From positions 434,001 to 498,000 of the forward strand of contig JACJXO010000001.1 in NCBI GenBank assembly GCA_020636645.1: a DNA stretch of 64,000 bases, in the 5' to 3' direction. The notes beneath the pieces were generated by a model. That model had not been told where the DNA came from and ran no database searches. It saw only the letters and a list, made by a program, of their open reading frames with translations. The position numbers and the translations under genes were made by a program. Position 1 is the first letter of the stretch, and the number at the start of each line of letters is the position of its first letter. Of the stretch, positions 1 to 7,655 are shown in pieces. This DNA is from Chitinophagales bacterium. Its GTDB lineage: Bacteria > Bacteroidota > Bacteroidia > Chitinophagales > BACL12.

Positions 1-193
1 GGACATCACCCCCGTCTGCCCGGTTCAGAAACCAGGTCATAGCCTGGTCATTTTCGCCACCACCACCCATCAGAACGAGCCCCGGAGCAGGATTGGTAAC
101 CACATCTGAGGAATCGCCCGTCAAATATGAAGTATAAGACTGGCCCATTACTGAAGAGGCAATCATGAGACCTGAAATCAACAGCATTTTCAT
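1..193 (-). CDS. Cyanophycinase-like (peptidase S51 family) secreted protein, N-terminal part
   Basis: The gene runs off the left edge and only about 64 residues are visible. They begin with a short hydrophobic signal (MKMLLISGLMIASSVMG) followed by a glycine-rich strand (LVLMGGGGEND) and then FLNRADGGDV. This arrangement is typical of Bacteroidota S51/cyanophycinase-like serine peptidases, which are exported and often carry a T9SS tail; that tail would lie outside the window. The start at 193 is chosen because the hydrophobic signal follows directly; a second in-frame ATG lies two codons later. It is divergent from the proline dehydrogenase gene. The family call rests on a short segment. Confidence 0.6.
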   Translation of the reverse strand, partial: MKMLLISGLMIASSVMGQSYTSYLTGDSSDVVTNPAPGLVLMGGGGENDQAMTWFLNRADGGDV

Positions 194-232
194 GCCGATA
201 AAGTTGTTTCAATTTGACCACATGTTAAAGAC

Positions 233-261
233 TTTGCACAAACTTTACTTGATTATTTTTG
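233..261 (+). promoter_or_regulatory. Bacteroidota-type promoter of the proline dehydrogenase gene
   Basis: A TTTG box at 233-236 is followed, after 17 bases, by TATTTTTG at 254-261, which matches the TAnnTTTG -7 element of the Bacteroidota primary sigma factor. The GTG start codon lies 17 bases downstream, implying a very short leader. Confidence 0.5.
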
Positions 262-277
262 TGCAAATCCAGTTCAG

Positions 278-1456
278 GTGGAACCCAATCAGAAGATCTC
301 CTTTGACGATACATCCATCGCCTTCTCCAGCAAGAATGATGCAGCCCTGAAAAGGGAATACCGTCTTTTCCGACTGATGAACAACGGGAATCTGGTGCGC
401 ATTGGCACCCGGCTGGCAACACTGGCATTGCGCATGCATCTGCCGGTAAGAGGTCTGATCAGGAAAACGATCTATCAGCAGTTCTGTGGAGGAGAGACCA
501 TACGGCAGACAGGAAAAGTACTGGAAGCCCTGCACCATTCAGGTGTGCATGCCATTCTGGACTATGGGGTAGAGGGAAAGGAAAACGAAGAAGATTTTCA
601 ACGCACTACCGATCAGTTGATCCAGACCATCCGGTTTGCAGGCACACAGCCCAATGCGCCGTTCATCAGTTGCAAGGTGACAGGCATTACCCGCTTTGAT
701 TTGCTTGAGAAACTGAGTGCGCAACAACCGCTTTCTACTACCGATCAGGCAGACCGGGATAAGTTGTTTGAGCGAATGCACCAGATCGCTTCCACAGCCA
801 AAGATGCCGGCATTGGCCTGTACATTGATGCTGAAGAAACATGGATCCAGGATGCTATTGACCAGCTCACCTTTGAGCTTATGCGCACCTATAATAAAGA
901 TCGAGCCGTGGTCTATGCTACTCCACAGATGTACCGGCACGACCGGTTAAACTGGTGTAAAAAAGCATACGAAGATGCCGTGACCAACAACTACATACTG
1001 GGTCTGAAACCGGTACGTGGTGCCTACATGGACAAGGAACGCAGGCGGGCAGCTGAGCTTGGATATCCTTCGCCCATTCAGCCTGATAAGGTGAGCACCG
1101 ACCGCGATTATGATGCAGTGCTGGCGTTCGCACTTGATCACCTCGATAAAGTAGCGGTTTGTGCTGCCACGCATAATGAAAAGAGCTCCATGTTCCTTGC
1201 TACGGAAGCGATCAAAAGAGGAATAGAACCGGGTAACTCACATATCCACTTCTCGCAGCTGTATGGCATGAGCGATCACATCACATTCAACCTTGCCAAG
1301 GCTGGTTTCAATGCCAGTAAGTACCTTCCCTACGGGCCTGTCAAGGATGTCATTCCCTATCTGATCAGGCGTGCACAGGAGAACACCAGTGTAGCCGGCA
1401 GCATGAGCCGCGAGCTGAGTCTGATCAACAAGGAGATCAAGCGCAGGGGGCTGTAG
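278..1456 (+). CDS. Proline dehydrogenase (monofunctional PRODH)
   Basis: This 392-residue flavoenzyme oxidises L-proline to 1-pyrroline-5-carboxylate, the first step of proline degradation to glutamate. The chain has the single TIM-barrel size expected of monofunctional PRODH, not the large bifunctional PutA. Near the C-terminus, YLIRRAQENTSV holds the conserved arginine pair (R364/R365) that binds the proline carboxylate. The start is a GTG; the N-terminal ISFDDTSIAF segment is typical of the Bacteroidota form. The second enzyme of the pathway, pruA, is in the same window at 49065-50690, so the two steps are unlinked here. A promoter-like element lies just upstream. Confidence 0.93.
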   Translation: MEPNQKISFDDTSIAFSSKNDAALKREYRLFRLMNNGNLVRIGTRLATLALRMHLPVRGLIRKTIYQQFCGGETIRQTGKVLEALHHSGVHAILDYGVEGKENEEDFQRTTDQLIQTIRFAGTQPNAPFISCKVTGITRFDLLEKLSAQQPLSTTDQADRDKLFERMHQIASTAKDAGIGLYIDAEETWIQDAIDQLTFELMRTYNKDRAVVYATPQMYRHDRLNWCKKAYEDAVTNNYILGLKPVRGAYMDKERRRAAELGYPSPIQPDKVSTDRDYDAVLAFALDHLDKVAVCAATHNEKSSMFLATEAIKRGIEPGNSHIHFSQLYGMSDHITFNLAKAGFNASKYLPYGPVKDVIPYLIRRAQENTSVAGSMSRELSLINKEIKRRGL

Positions 1457-1545
1457 GATCATCTCAGGGGCAAAAAGTCATTGACAAAAATCACCACCAC
1501 CCTCCCTTCTCATTGGGTTAATTTTACAGGTACAAATTCGTACCC

Positions 1546-2703
1546 ATGCCATTTTATCATACGCTGGGGGCTATCCCTCCCAAACGCCATATTCAATACA
1601 GGAAACCGGACGGCAGTCTTTACCATGAAGAACTGTTCAGCACAGAAGGATTCAGCAATGTGTATTCACTTCTGTACCATCTGTACCCGCCCACCAGGAT
1701 CAGGCAGGTAGGTGAGCCATTCTCTGTCGAGCCGAAAGTGGTGCTGAGCAAACAGCTGAAGCCCAGAAGCCTGAAGGGGTTCAACATTCAGCCGGAAGAT
1801 GATTACCTGAAAAGCAGAAAAGCCGTACTGGTCAACAACGACCTCCACATATCTCTTGCAGCTCCGAAGAAGAGCATGACAGATTATTTCTACAAGAACA
1901 CCGATGCCGATGAGATGATCTTCATACATGAAGGCAGCGGTAAACTTCTGAGTGCTTATGGTGAAGTGAGCTTTGAATACGGCGATTATGTCATCATACC
2001 CAGAGGAACTGTTTATCAGCTCCATTTCAACGATGAGAACAACCGCCTGCTTATAGTGGAGAGTTTTTCTCCGATCGACTTCCCGAAGAGGTATATGAAC
2101 AAGGTGGGGCAGTTGCTGGAACATTCGCCATTCTGTGAGCGTGACATCAAGCTGCCTGTCAACCTGCAAACGCATGATGAGACCGGCGACTTCCTCTTCT
2201 ACATCAAGAAGCAGGGCATCATGTATCCGTATCATTATATGCATCATCCGTTCGATCTGATCGGGTGGGACGGTTATGTATATCCATATGCCTTCAGTAT
2301 TCACAACTTTGAACCGATCACCGGACGGGTGCATATGCCGCCTCCCATTCACCAGACCTTTGAAGCACATAATTTTGTAGTCTGTTCATTTGTACCGAGG
2401 ATGTATGACTATCATCCGCTGGCCATACCTGCACCTTACAACCACAGCAATATTGACAGCGACGAGGTGTTATACTATGTGGATGGCGACTTCATGAGCC
2501 GCAAGAGTGTGGAACGCGGGCAGATCACATTGCATCCGGGTGGTATTCCGCACGGACCACATCCGGGCACCTATGAAGGAAGTATAGGCAAAGCCGAAAC
2601 CAAAGAACTGGCGGTCATGATCGATCCGTTCAGACCATTACAACTCACAGAAGCAGCAATGGGAATTGAGGATGAGGGGTATTATCTGAGTTGGCTTGAA
2701 TAA
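1546..2703 (+). CDS. hmgA: Homogentisate 1,2-dioxygenase
   Basis: The 385-residue cupin dioxygenase opens the aromatic ring of homogentisate to maleylacetoacetate in tyrosine and phenylalanine degradation. The ligand region reads PYNHSNIDSDEVLYY (around residues 297-311), followed by LHPGGIPHGPHPG, which supplies the His/acidic/His iron ligands. It is shorter than the roughly 440-residue eukaryotic enzyme, as I recall being usual for Bacteroidota members. It lies upstream of hpd, which makes its substrate, but the pair is interrupted by a four-helix-bundle element that starts at this gene's own stop codon. A weak TAATTTTA -7-like box lies at 1519-1526, 20 bases before the start. Confidence 0.92.
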   Translation: MPFYHTLGAIPPKRHIQYRKPDGSLYHEELFSTEGFSNVYSLLYHLYPPTRIRQVGEPFSVEPKVVLSKQLKPRSLKGFNIQPEDDYLKSRKAVLVNNDLHISLAAPKKSMTDYFYKNTDADEMIFIHEGSGKLLSAYGEVSFEYGDYVIIPRGTVYQLHFNDENNRLLIVESFSPIDFPKRYMNKVGQLLEHSPFCERDIKLPVNLQTHDETGDFLFYIKKQGIMYPYHYMHHPFDLIGWDGYVYPYAFSIHNFEPITGRVHMPPPIHQTFEAHNFVVCSFVPRMYDYHPLAIPAPYNHSNIDSDEVLYYVDGDFMSRKSVERGQITLHPGGIPHGPHPGTYEGSIGKAETKELAVMIDPFRPLQLTEAAMGIEDEGYYLSWLE

Positions 2704-2747
2704 TTAGCTAATTAGAAAATGTGGAAATGCGAGAATGTGAAAATGTG
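2701..2747 (+). repeat. Left arm of inverted repeat bounding the four-helix-bundle element
   Basis: The arm has two parts: an outer 15-base block (TAATTAGCTAATTAG, 2701-2715) that includes the hmgA stop codon, and a 32-base block at 2716-2747 made of repeated AAATGTG words. Compared base by base with the reverse complement of 3181-3242, 13 of 15 and 25 of 32 positions match. Confidence 0.85.
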
Positions 2748-2753
2748 CATTTT

Positions 2754-3179
2754 ATGACGGTAATCGGCTACAATAATTCAACTCAAGTTCAAGGATTTGG
2801 TTTTCTGGAAGAAGATCAGGCACCTTACAATACCGGAAATGTAGCTGTTGATCTTAGTTTAAAACTTGCATTGGAAACCATCTCATTTTGTGAACTATTG
2901 GATAGATCCGGTAAAACAACAATTTCATACCAATTTCTGAGATCAGGTACATCTGTAGGTGCAAATATTTCTGAAGCTCAGGAAGCTGAAAGCAGGGCAG
3001 ATTTTATTCATAAAATCAAAATAGCAGCCAAAGAAACCAGAGAGGTGATGTATTGGGCAACTCTTTGCAAACATGCAGAATCATACCCTGAGCCGGTGGC
3101 TATCATTGAAATAGCAATAAATCTGAACCGAATTCTAAGCAAGATCATAATTAGCTCAAGATCAAGTAAACGGCAATGA
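2754..3179 (+). CDS. Four-helix-bundle protein (23S rRNA intervening-sequence/Avd-like family)
   Basis: The core (from about DLSLKLALETISF, then FLRSGTSVGANISEAQEAES, through the helix ending SKIIIS) matches the small four-helix-bundle family found in 23S rRNA intervening sequences and as Avd accessory proteins of diversity-generating retroelements. Its biochemical role is not established. The ATG at 2754 is preferred; the frame stays open back to a GTG at 2721, but those codons lie inside the repeat arm. An N-terminal stretch of about 30 residues is not typical of the family. The coding sequence is more AT-rich than hmgA and hpd, and it sits between inverted repeats. It is probably a mobile or parasitic insertion in a tyrosine-degradation operon. 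Confidence 0.85.
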   Translation: MTVIGYNNSTQVQGFGFLEEDQAPYNTGNVAVDLSLKLALETISFCELLDRSGKTTISYQFLRSGTSVGANISEAQEAESRADFIHKIKIAAKETREVMYWATLCKHAESYPEPVAIIEIAINLNRILSKIIISSRSSKRQ

Positions 3180-3180
3180 A

Positions 3181-3242
3181 CACATTTCCACATTTTCAAA
3201 TTTTCACATTACTTACTATGAATAAAGCTAATTGGCTAATTG
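3181..3242 (-). repeat. Right arm of inverted repeat bounding the four-helix-bundle element
   Basis: A 32-base block at 3181-3212 and an outer 15-base block at 3228-3242 (CTAATTGGCTAATTG) are the inverted counterparts of the left arm at 2701-2747. An unmatched 15-base spacer separates the two blocks on this side. The ORF stop codon lies one base before the arm, and hpd begins 20 bases after it. Confidence 0.85.
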
Positions 3243-3261
3243 GCTTATAAATCAAACTAAC

Positions 3262-4392
3262 ATGAGCGTAGAAACATTGACCAAAAACTCCACCCAGACC
3301 ACAGAAGACTTTCTGCCGTTACTGGGAACTGACCACATTGAATTCTATTGCGGAAACGCTAAACAGTCGGCGTACTATTATCAGTCGGCATGGGGATATG
3401 AACTGATCGCCTATGCGGGACTGGAGACCGGTGTAAAGGACCGCACTTCTTATGTGCTCCGCCAGGGTAAGATCACTTTGGTGCTGACCACCAGTTTCGA
3501 TCCGGACAGCGAGATCTCACAGCATGTGCGCAAGCATGGCGATGGTGTCAAATATCTGTCACTATGGGTGGACGATGCCCGAAAGTCATTCGAAGAAACG
3601 GTGAAGCGTGGTGCCAAACCAGCCATGGAGCCAACAGTATTCAAGGACGAACATGGTGAGGTGGTCATATCAGCCATCCATACCTATGGCGATACCATCC
3701 ACAAATTCGTGGAACGGAAGAACTACAACGGAGCTTTCCTGCCAGGATTCGCAGAGAAGCACAGCAATATGGAGATCAAGCCTATCGGTCTGATGTATGT
3801 GGACCACTGCGTAGGTAACGTGGAGCTGGGTGGAATGAACAAATGGGTGGAATTCTATGAGAATGTGATGGGCTTCAAGCTGCTGATCACTTTTGATGAC
3901 AAGGACATCTCCACTGAATACTCTGCGCTGATGAGTAAGGTAGTGAGCAATGGCAACGGCTACATCAAATTCCCGATCAATGAGCCGGCTGAAGGCAAGA
4001 AGAAATCTCAGATAGAAGAGTATCTGGAATTCTACAAGAGTGCAGGTGTGCAGCATATCGCGGTAGCAACTGACGATATTATCTTCACAGTAGGAGAATT
4101 GCGCAAGCGTGGCGTGGAATTCCTCTATGTACCTGACACTTATTACGAAGACGTCATGGATCGGGTCGGTGCTATTGAAGAGGACCTGGAAGTGCTAAAG
4201 AGCCTGAACATCCTGATAGACCGCGACGAAGAAGGATACCTGCTGCAGTTATTCACCAAGCCGGTGGAAGACAGGCCCACGGTATTCTATGAGATCATTG
4301 AGCGCAACGGCGCCAAGAGCTTTGGAAAAGGAAACTTCAAGGCTCTGTTCGAATCGATAGAAAGAGAACAGGAGTTGCGGGGAACGCTCTGA
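3262..4392 (+). CDS. hpd: 4-hydroxyphenylpyruvate dioxygenase
   Basis: The 376-residue Fe(II) dioxygenase converts 4-hydroxyphenylpyruvate to homogentisate, the substrate of hmgA just upstream. Two vicinal-oxygen-chelate domains are visible. The predicted iron ligands are H182 (VDHCVGN), H265 (QHIAVATDD) and E344 (VFYEIIERNG). The start at 3262 (MSVETLTK) is chosen over an in-frame start at 3232, because the latter lies within the inverted-repeat arm. Transcription probably comes through from hmgA across the inserted element and ends at the terminator at 4406-4439. Confidence 0.95.
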   Translation: MSVETLTKNSTQTTEDFLPLLGTDHIEFYCGNAKQSAYYYQSAWGYELIAYAGLETGVKDRTSYVLRQGKITLVLTTSFDPDSEISQHVRKHGDGVKYLSLWVDDARKSFEETVKRGAKPAMEPTVFKDEHGEVVISAIHTYGDTIHKFVERKNYNGAFLPGFAEKHSNMEIKPIGLMYVDHCVGNVELGGMNKWVEFYENVMGFKLLITFDDKDISTEYSALMSKVVSNGNGYIKFPINEPAEGKKKSQIEEYLEFYKSAGVQHIAVATDDIIFTVGELRKRGVEFLYVPDTYYEDVMDRVGAIEEDLEVLKSLNILIDRDEEGYLLQLFTKPVEDRPTVFYEIIERNGAKSFGKGNFKALFESIEREQELRGTL

Positions 4393-4405
4393 TACTTTCA
4401 GACAT

Positions 4406-4439
4406 AAAAAAAAGGCATCCGGACCGGATGCCTTTTTTT
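4406..4439. terminator. Bidirectional intrinsic terminator between hpd and the convergent secreted-protein gene
   Basis: A perfect hairpin (GGCATCCGG at 4414-4422, CCGGATGCC at 4424-4432) is flanked by eight A on the left and seven T on the right. It can therefore end transcription on both strands. Confidence 0.9.
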
Positions 4440-4453
4440 ATTTTCATGACCGT

Positions 4454-5458
4454 TCATTGCCAGCTGATCCAGGCTGCACCGAATGCACCGTCCTGTTCCA
4501 CCTGTAACAAATATTGTCCGGCAGGTAACTGACCAGGAGTAACTGTTACGTTACCATCGGTTTGCACGGAGGTTTCCCAGACCAGGTTACCAGCAAGATC
4601 ATTGATCGTAACCTGCACAGTACCCTGCATACCCGGAAGGTCTATCATCACATGATCTGATGCCGGATTCGGATACACTGAGATGTTCAGGGAAGGTATA
4701 TCACGGATACCTACCACATCAGCATTATAATATCCGACCTCCTGTTCGGTAATGGTACCAAGTGCATCTACATATGCATATACATACTGGAAGACCGGTC
4801 CGGTATTTCCATTCAAAAACCAGTAGTACTGTTCAAAGTGATATACAGTAGATAAGCCCAGCAGGATGATCTCATCTGAATAATCTTCCACCACCTTCAC
4901 CCGTAAAACGTTGTACAGAGTGCCTGCTGGAGTGATCAATGTTCCGTAGGCATCTGCATGCATAGTAGTAGTGCCTGTTCTTGCCACATCAAATCCTCCT
5001 GCTGAGAATGCTCCGTCAAAATCATCTTCGTTCGTATCTCCAAAATTCAGTGGTAAGGTCAGGAGTTCCTCCCCATCACTATATGGGATAGAAATAAAAC
5101 CCAGATCAGCATCATTGACAACACTTCCCCAGTTTTCAAGTACACTGCTGTTTGACTTGAAGAAAGTAAACGTCAGTCCGTCGTTTGTCCACGCAACATT
5201 GGCTTCAGGAAAATCCTCGTGGCCACCAATGGTGGAGGCATCATGAGCCACAGTTGTTTCCACCGATCCGCTTGCGTCAAGATCGCTGAAATTCCAGGTA
5301 ACACCTGCACCAGTATCACCCGGATCAAAACCTGTGGCATCAAAGGGTGTCAGGCTGAAGCTCTCAGCCACCTCCGGTAAGACATCTGCAGTAATAACCG
5401 GCTGGGTGTACCCCACAGCGCATACCAATACTGCAACAGACAGTACAATTGCTTTCAT
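4454..5458 (-). CDS. Secreted protein with T9SS type A sorting domain
   Basis: The 334-residue protein starts with a signal peptide (MKAIVLSVAVLVCAVGYTQ) and ends with a type A T9SS sorting domain (ISVYPNPASDHVMIDLP through the final LLQVEQDG strand). It should therefore be exported through the outer membrane. The middle, about 230 residues rich in Asp, Thr and aromatic residues, resembles no family I can name. Its WNFSDLDASGS opening is common in Bacteroidota secreted proteins of unknown function. The start at 5458 is fixed by the signal peptide. It has its own -7 box at 5478-5485, inside the end of the upstream hydrolase gene. Confidence 0.8.
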   Translation of the reverse strand: MKAIVLSVAVLVCAVGYTQPVITADVLPEVAESFSLTPFDATGFDPGDTGAGVTWNFSDLDASGSVETTVAHDASTIGGHEDFPEANVAWTNDGLTFTFFKSNSSVLENWGSVVNDADLGFISIPYSDGEELLTLPLNFGDTNEDDFDGAFSAGGFDVARTGTTTMHADAYGTLITPAGTLYNVLRVKVVEDYSDEIILLGLSTVYHFEQYYWFLNGNTGPVFQYVYAYVDALGTITEQEVGYYNADVVGIRDIPSLNISVYPNPASDHVMIDLPGMQGTVQVTINDLAGNLVWETSVQTDGNVTVTPGQLPAGQYLLQVEQDGAFGAAWISWQ

Positions 5459-5477
5459 AGTTATGACTTTGTTTAAA

Positions 5478-5485
5478 CAAAGATA
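5478..5485 (-). promoter_or_regulatory. -7 promoter box (TATCTTTG)
   Basis: Reading the minus strand, TATCTTTG matches TAnnTTTG and lies about 20 bases before the start codon at 5458. No clear -33 TTG was found at the usual distance. Confidence 0.45.
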
Positions 5486-5486
5486 C

Positions 5487-6251
5487 TCATGATAGGAGGA
5501 ACCTGACCACCTCATTCAGGAGCATGTCTGGCTGATCAGCATGCACCCAGTGGCCGGCATCGGGAATAGTGACCAGTGCTGCCAGCGGGAACAGCTCCTG
5601 AATGGCAGGCCAGTCATTATCAGGGATGTAATCAGATCTGCTGCCGCGTATAAAAAGAGCGGGGTCATGAAATGATTCTCCTGATACCGGTCCGCGAATG
5701 GACGAGTACTGTTCTCTGATCACCTCCAGGTTCATGCGCCAACCGTAAGAGCCATCGGTGTGGCGTTGCAGATTCTTCATCAGAAAAAGGATGATACCCG
5801 GGTCGTGCAATACCTGTTGCATCATCTCTTCTGCATCTCTTCGTTGTGTGACGGCCGGAAGAACCACCGCATCCAGCGCCTCGAAGATCTGGTCATGGCC
5901 AGGAGGGTAACCTTTCGGACCGATATCTGCAACGATAAGTTTCTGTACCCGTAAAGGATGATCGAATGCCAGCTGCATGGCTACTTTGCCACCCATGGAA
6001 TGTCCGAGAATATTAGCAGCCGGAATGCCTTCTGCATCCATCAGCTGAACTATATCTTCAGCCATTTCAGGATAGGTCATGGACTCCATGTGCGGCGACC
6101 TTCCGTGGTTTCGCAGGTCCACCAGATAGACCAGGTATCTGTTGTCCAGGCGGTTGGCTATGGTCTGCCAGTTATCCAGCATACCGAACAAACCGTGCAG
6201 AATGATGAGAGGTTCTCCTTTTCCTGAAGATTTGAAATGCAGAACTGCCAT
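5487..6251 (-). CDS. Alpha/beta hydrolase (YbfF-like esterase family)
   Basis: This 254-residue cytoplasmic hydrolase has the nucleophile elbow GHSMGG (S85), an acid in the LFIRGSRSDYI strand, and the catalytic histidine in DAGHWVHADQP. The oxyanion motif is LHGLFG near residue 19. Size and the HGLFGMLDNW and DLRNHGRSPH motifs fit the YbfF/esterase branch, which acts on short acyl esters; the true substrate is unknown. It begins three bases after the DUF58 gene ends, so the two are probably cotranscribed. Confidence 0.85.
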   Translation of the reverse strand: MAVLHFKSSGKGEPLIILHGLFGMLDNWQTIANRLDNRYLVYLVDLRNHGRSPHMESMTYPEMAEDIVQLMDAEGIPAANILGHSMGGKVAMQLAFDHPLRVQKLIVADIGPKGYPPGHDQIFEALDAVVLPAVTQRRDAEEMMQQVLHDPGIILFLMKNLQRHTDGSYGWRMNLEVIREQYSSIRGPVSGESFHDPALFIRGSRSDYIPDNDWPAIQELFPLAALVTIPDAGHWVHADQPDMLLNEVVRFLLS

Positions 6252-6254
6252 GCT

Positions 6255-7190
6255 TTATTTCATTTTCATCCGCTTGACCAGATAGGGCATTAGCACCTGT
6301 TTGAAATCTTTGTTGATGTCTGCCTCCACAAAATCGATCTGATACTGATGGCATCGCAGTTTCAGATTGTTCAGATATTTCTGCATGCGTTCTTTGTAAT
6401 GCGTTCTGATCTCATTACCCTGGATGCGCACTTTTTCGCCTGTCTCCATGTCCACAAATACATATGGCCTGTTCTCATATTCAAATTCCAGTTCCTTCAG
6501 GTGATCAACCACATGAAAAAGCACTACCTCATGCTTATTGTATTTAAGGTGTTGCAATGCAGAAAAGAGGTCATCCTGATCTTCACCGCCTTCCATCATA
6601 TCTGAGAAGATGACCACCATGCTTCTGCGGTGTATCTGTTCTGCGATGCGATGCAGACAATCTGCTGCCCGGGTCTTGTTATTTCTGCTTTTTTCGCCCA
6701 GGAATTTTTCCAGATTACTGAACAACAGCTGGTGGTGAACATGCCCTGATCCGGCTTTGGTATGCAGGTGCACAGCATCGCTGAACAGGGTGAGGCCGGC
6801 TGCATCCCGCTGACCGCGGAGCATCTGGATGATGGCTGCGGCACATACAGCAGAAAAGACCACCTTATTCATGGTGAATTTCCCGGAAGGCGCCGGTTGT
6901 TCCGGGAAGTACATGGACGAGGAAGTATCTATGACCAGCTGGCAACGCAGGTTGGTCTCTTCTTCAAACTTCTTGGAATACAAACGATCTGTCCGGCCAA
7001 AAACCTTCCAGTCAATATAGCGGGTACTTTCACCGGGATTGTATATCCGGTGTTCAGCAAATTCGACAGAGAAACCATGAAAGGGGCTCTTATGCAAACC
7101 CAGAATAAAGCCTTCCACTACCTGTTTGGCCAGGAGTTCCAGGTGCTCTACCTGGCGGATATCCTGAAGACGTAATAGTTCCGTTTGCAT
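6255..7190 (-). CDS. DUF58 domain protein (von Willebrand A-like fold)
   Basis: The 311-residue protein contains the DUF58 hallmark GESTRYIDWKVFGRTD, followed by LVIDTSSSM, a vWA metal-site motif. DUF58 proteins usually accompany MoxR ATPases and membrane vWA proteins in a chaperone-like or metal-insertion system, but no MoxR gene is visible here. It is soluble, with no membrane segment. The terminator of trxA lies upstream, so this gene begins its own unit, with the alpha/beta hydrolase following three bases later. Confidence 0.88.
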   Translation of the reverse strand: MQTELLRLQDIRQVEHLELLAKQVVEGFILGLHKSPFHGFSVEFAEHRIYNPGESTRYIDWKVFGRTDRLYSKKFEEETNLRCQLVIDTSSSMYFPEQPAPSGKFTMNKVVFSAVCAAAIIQMLRGQRDAAGLTLFSDAVHLHTKAGSGHVHHQLLFSNLEKFLGEKSRNNKTRAADCLHRIAEQIHRRSMVVIFSDMMEGGEDQDDLFSALQHLKYNKHEVVLFHVVDHLKELEFEYENRPYVFVDMETGEKVRIQGNEIRTHYKERMQKYLNNLKLRCHQYQIDFVEADINKDFKQVLMPYLVKRMKMK

Positions 7191-7201
7191 TGGGTGAAAT
7201 T

Positions 7202-7232
7202 AAAAAGCCTTCTTTAAACGAAAGAAGGCTTT
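7202..7232 (-). terminator. Intrinsic terminator of trxA
   Basis: A 12-bp perfect stem (AAAGCCTTCTTT / AAAGAAGGCTTT) with a five-base loop is followed on the minus strand by a T run. It lies 25 bases past the trxA stop. Confidence 0.85.
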
Positions 7233-7256
7233 AACTGGTATGTTACCGGCACACAC

Positions 7257-7574
7257 TTACATGTGCTGCTTCATCTTGGCTTCCAGCACTGAGCGAGGAA
7301 CAGCTCCTACCTGCTTGTCAACCACTTCTCCATTTTTTACGAAGAGGATGGTAGGTATATTCCGGATACCGAATTGCTGGCTGACCATAGGATTGCTGTC
7401 CACATCTACCTTTCCGATGTTGACCTGTCCATCATAATCTTTGGCCAGCTCTTCGATCACGGGAGCTACCATACGACAGGGGCCGCACCACACAGCCCAA
7501 AAATCGATCACGGTCAGTTTGTCGCTATCAAGGACCTGCTCCTTGAAATTAGCGTCTGTAAATTCTGTTGCCAT
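7257..7574 (-). CDS. trxA: Thioredoxin
   Basis: The 105-residue protein has the classic thioredoxin fold length and the redox motif WCGPC (C30 and C33), followed by the cis-proline segment IRNIPTILF. It reduces cytoplasmic protein disulfides. It sits downstream of dnaE on the same strand but has its own promoter box at 7641-7648 and its own terminator, so it is probably monocistronic. Confidence 0.95.
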   Translation of the reverse strand: MATEFTDANFKEQVLDSDKLTVIDFWAVWCGPCRMVAPVIEELAKDYDGQVNIGKVDVDSNPMVSQQFGIRNIPTILFVKNGEVVDKQVGAVPRSVLEAKMKQHM

Positions 7575-7640
7575 TTGCTATAGTTGTTCTTGATTATTCT
7601 TGTATTCTGCAAACCAGCTGACGGGCAGATAAGTTCCCGG

Positions 7641-7648
7641 CAAAGATA
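7641..7648 (-). promoter_or_regulatory. -7 promoter box (TATCTTTG) of trxA
   Basis: TATCTTTG on the minus strand matches TAnnTTTG. It lies 67 bases before the trxA start and eight bases past the dnaE stop codon. Confidence 0.45.
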
Positions 7649-7655
7649 CGCAACC

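Noticed and set aside
1666..2370. A 234-codon minus-strand frame inside hmgA
   Set aside because: It is an antisense shadow of hmgA without recognisable protein features.
2721..2753. Earlier GTG/ATG starts (2721, 2727) for the four-helix-bundle gene
   Set aside because: These codons lie within the inverted-repeat arm and would simply translate the repeat. The ATG at 2754, just outside it, is preferred.
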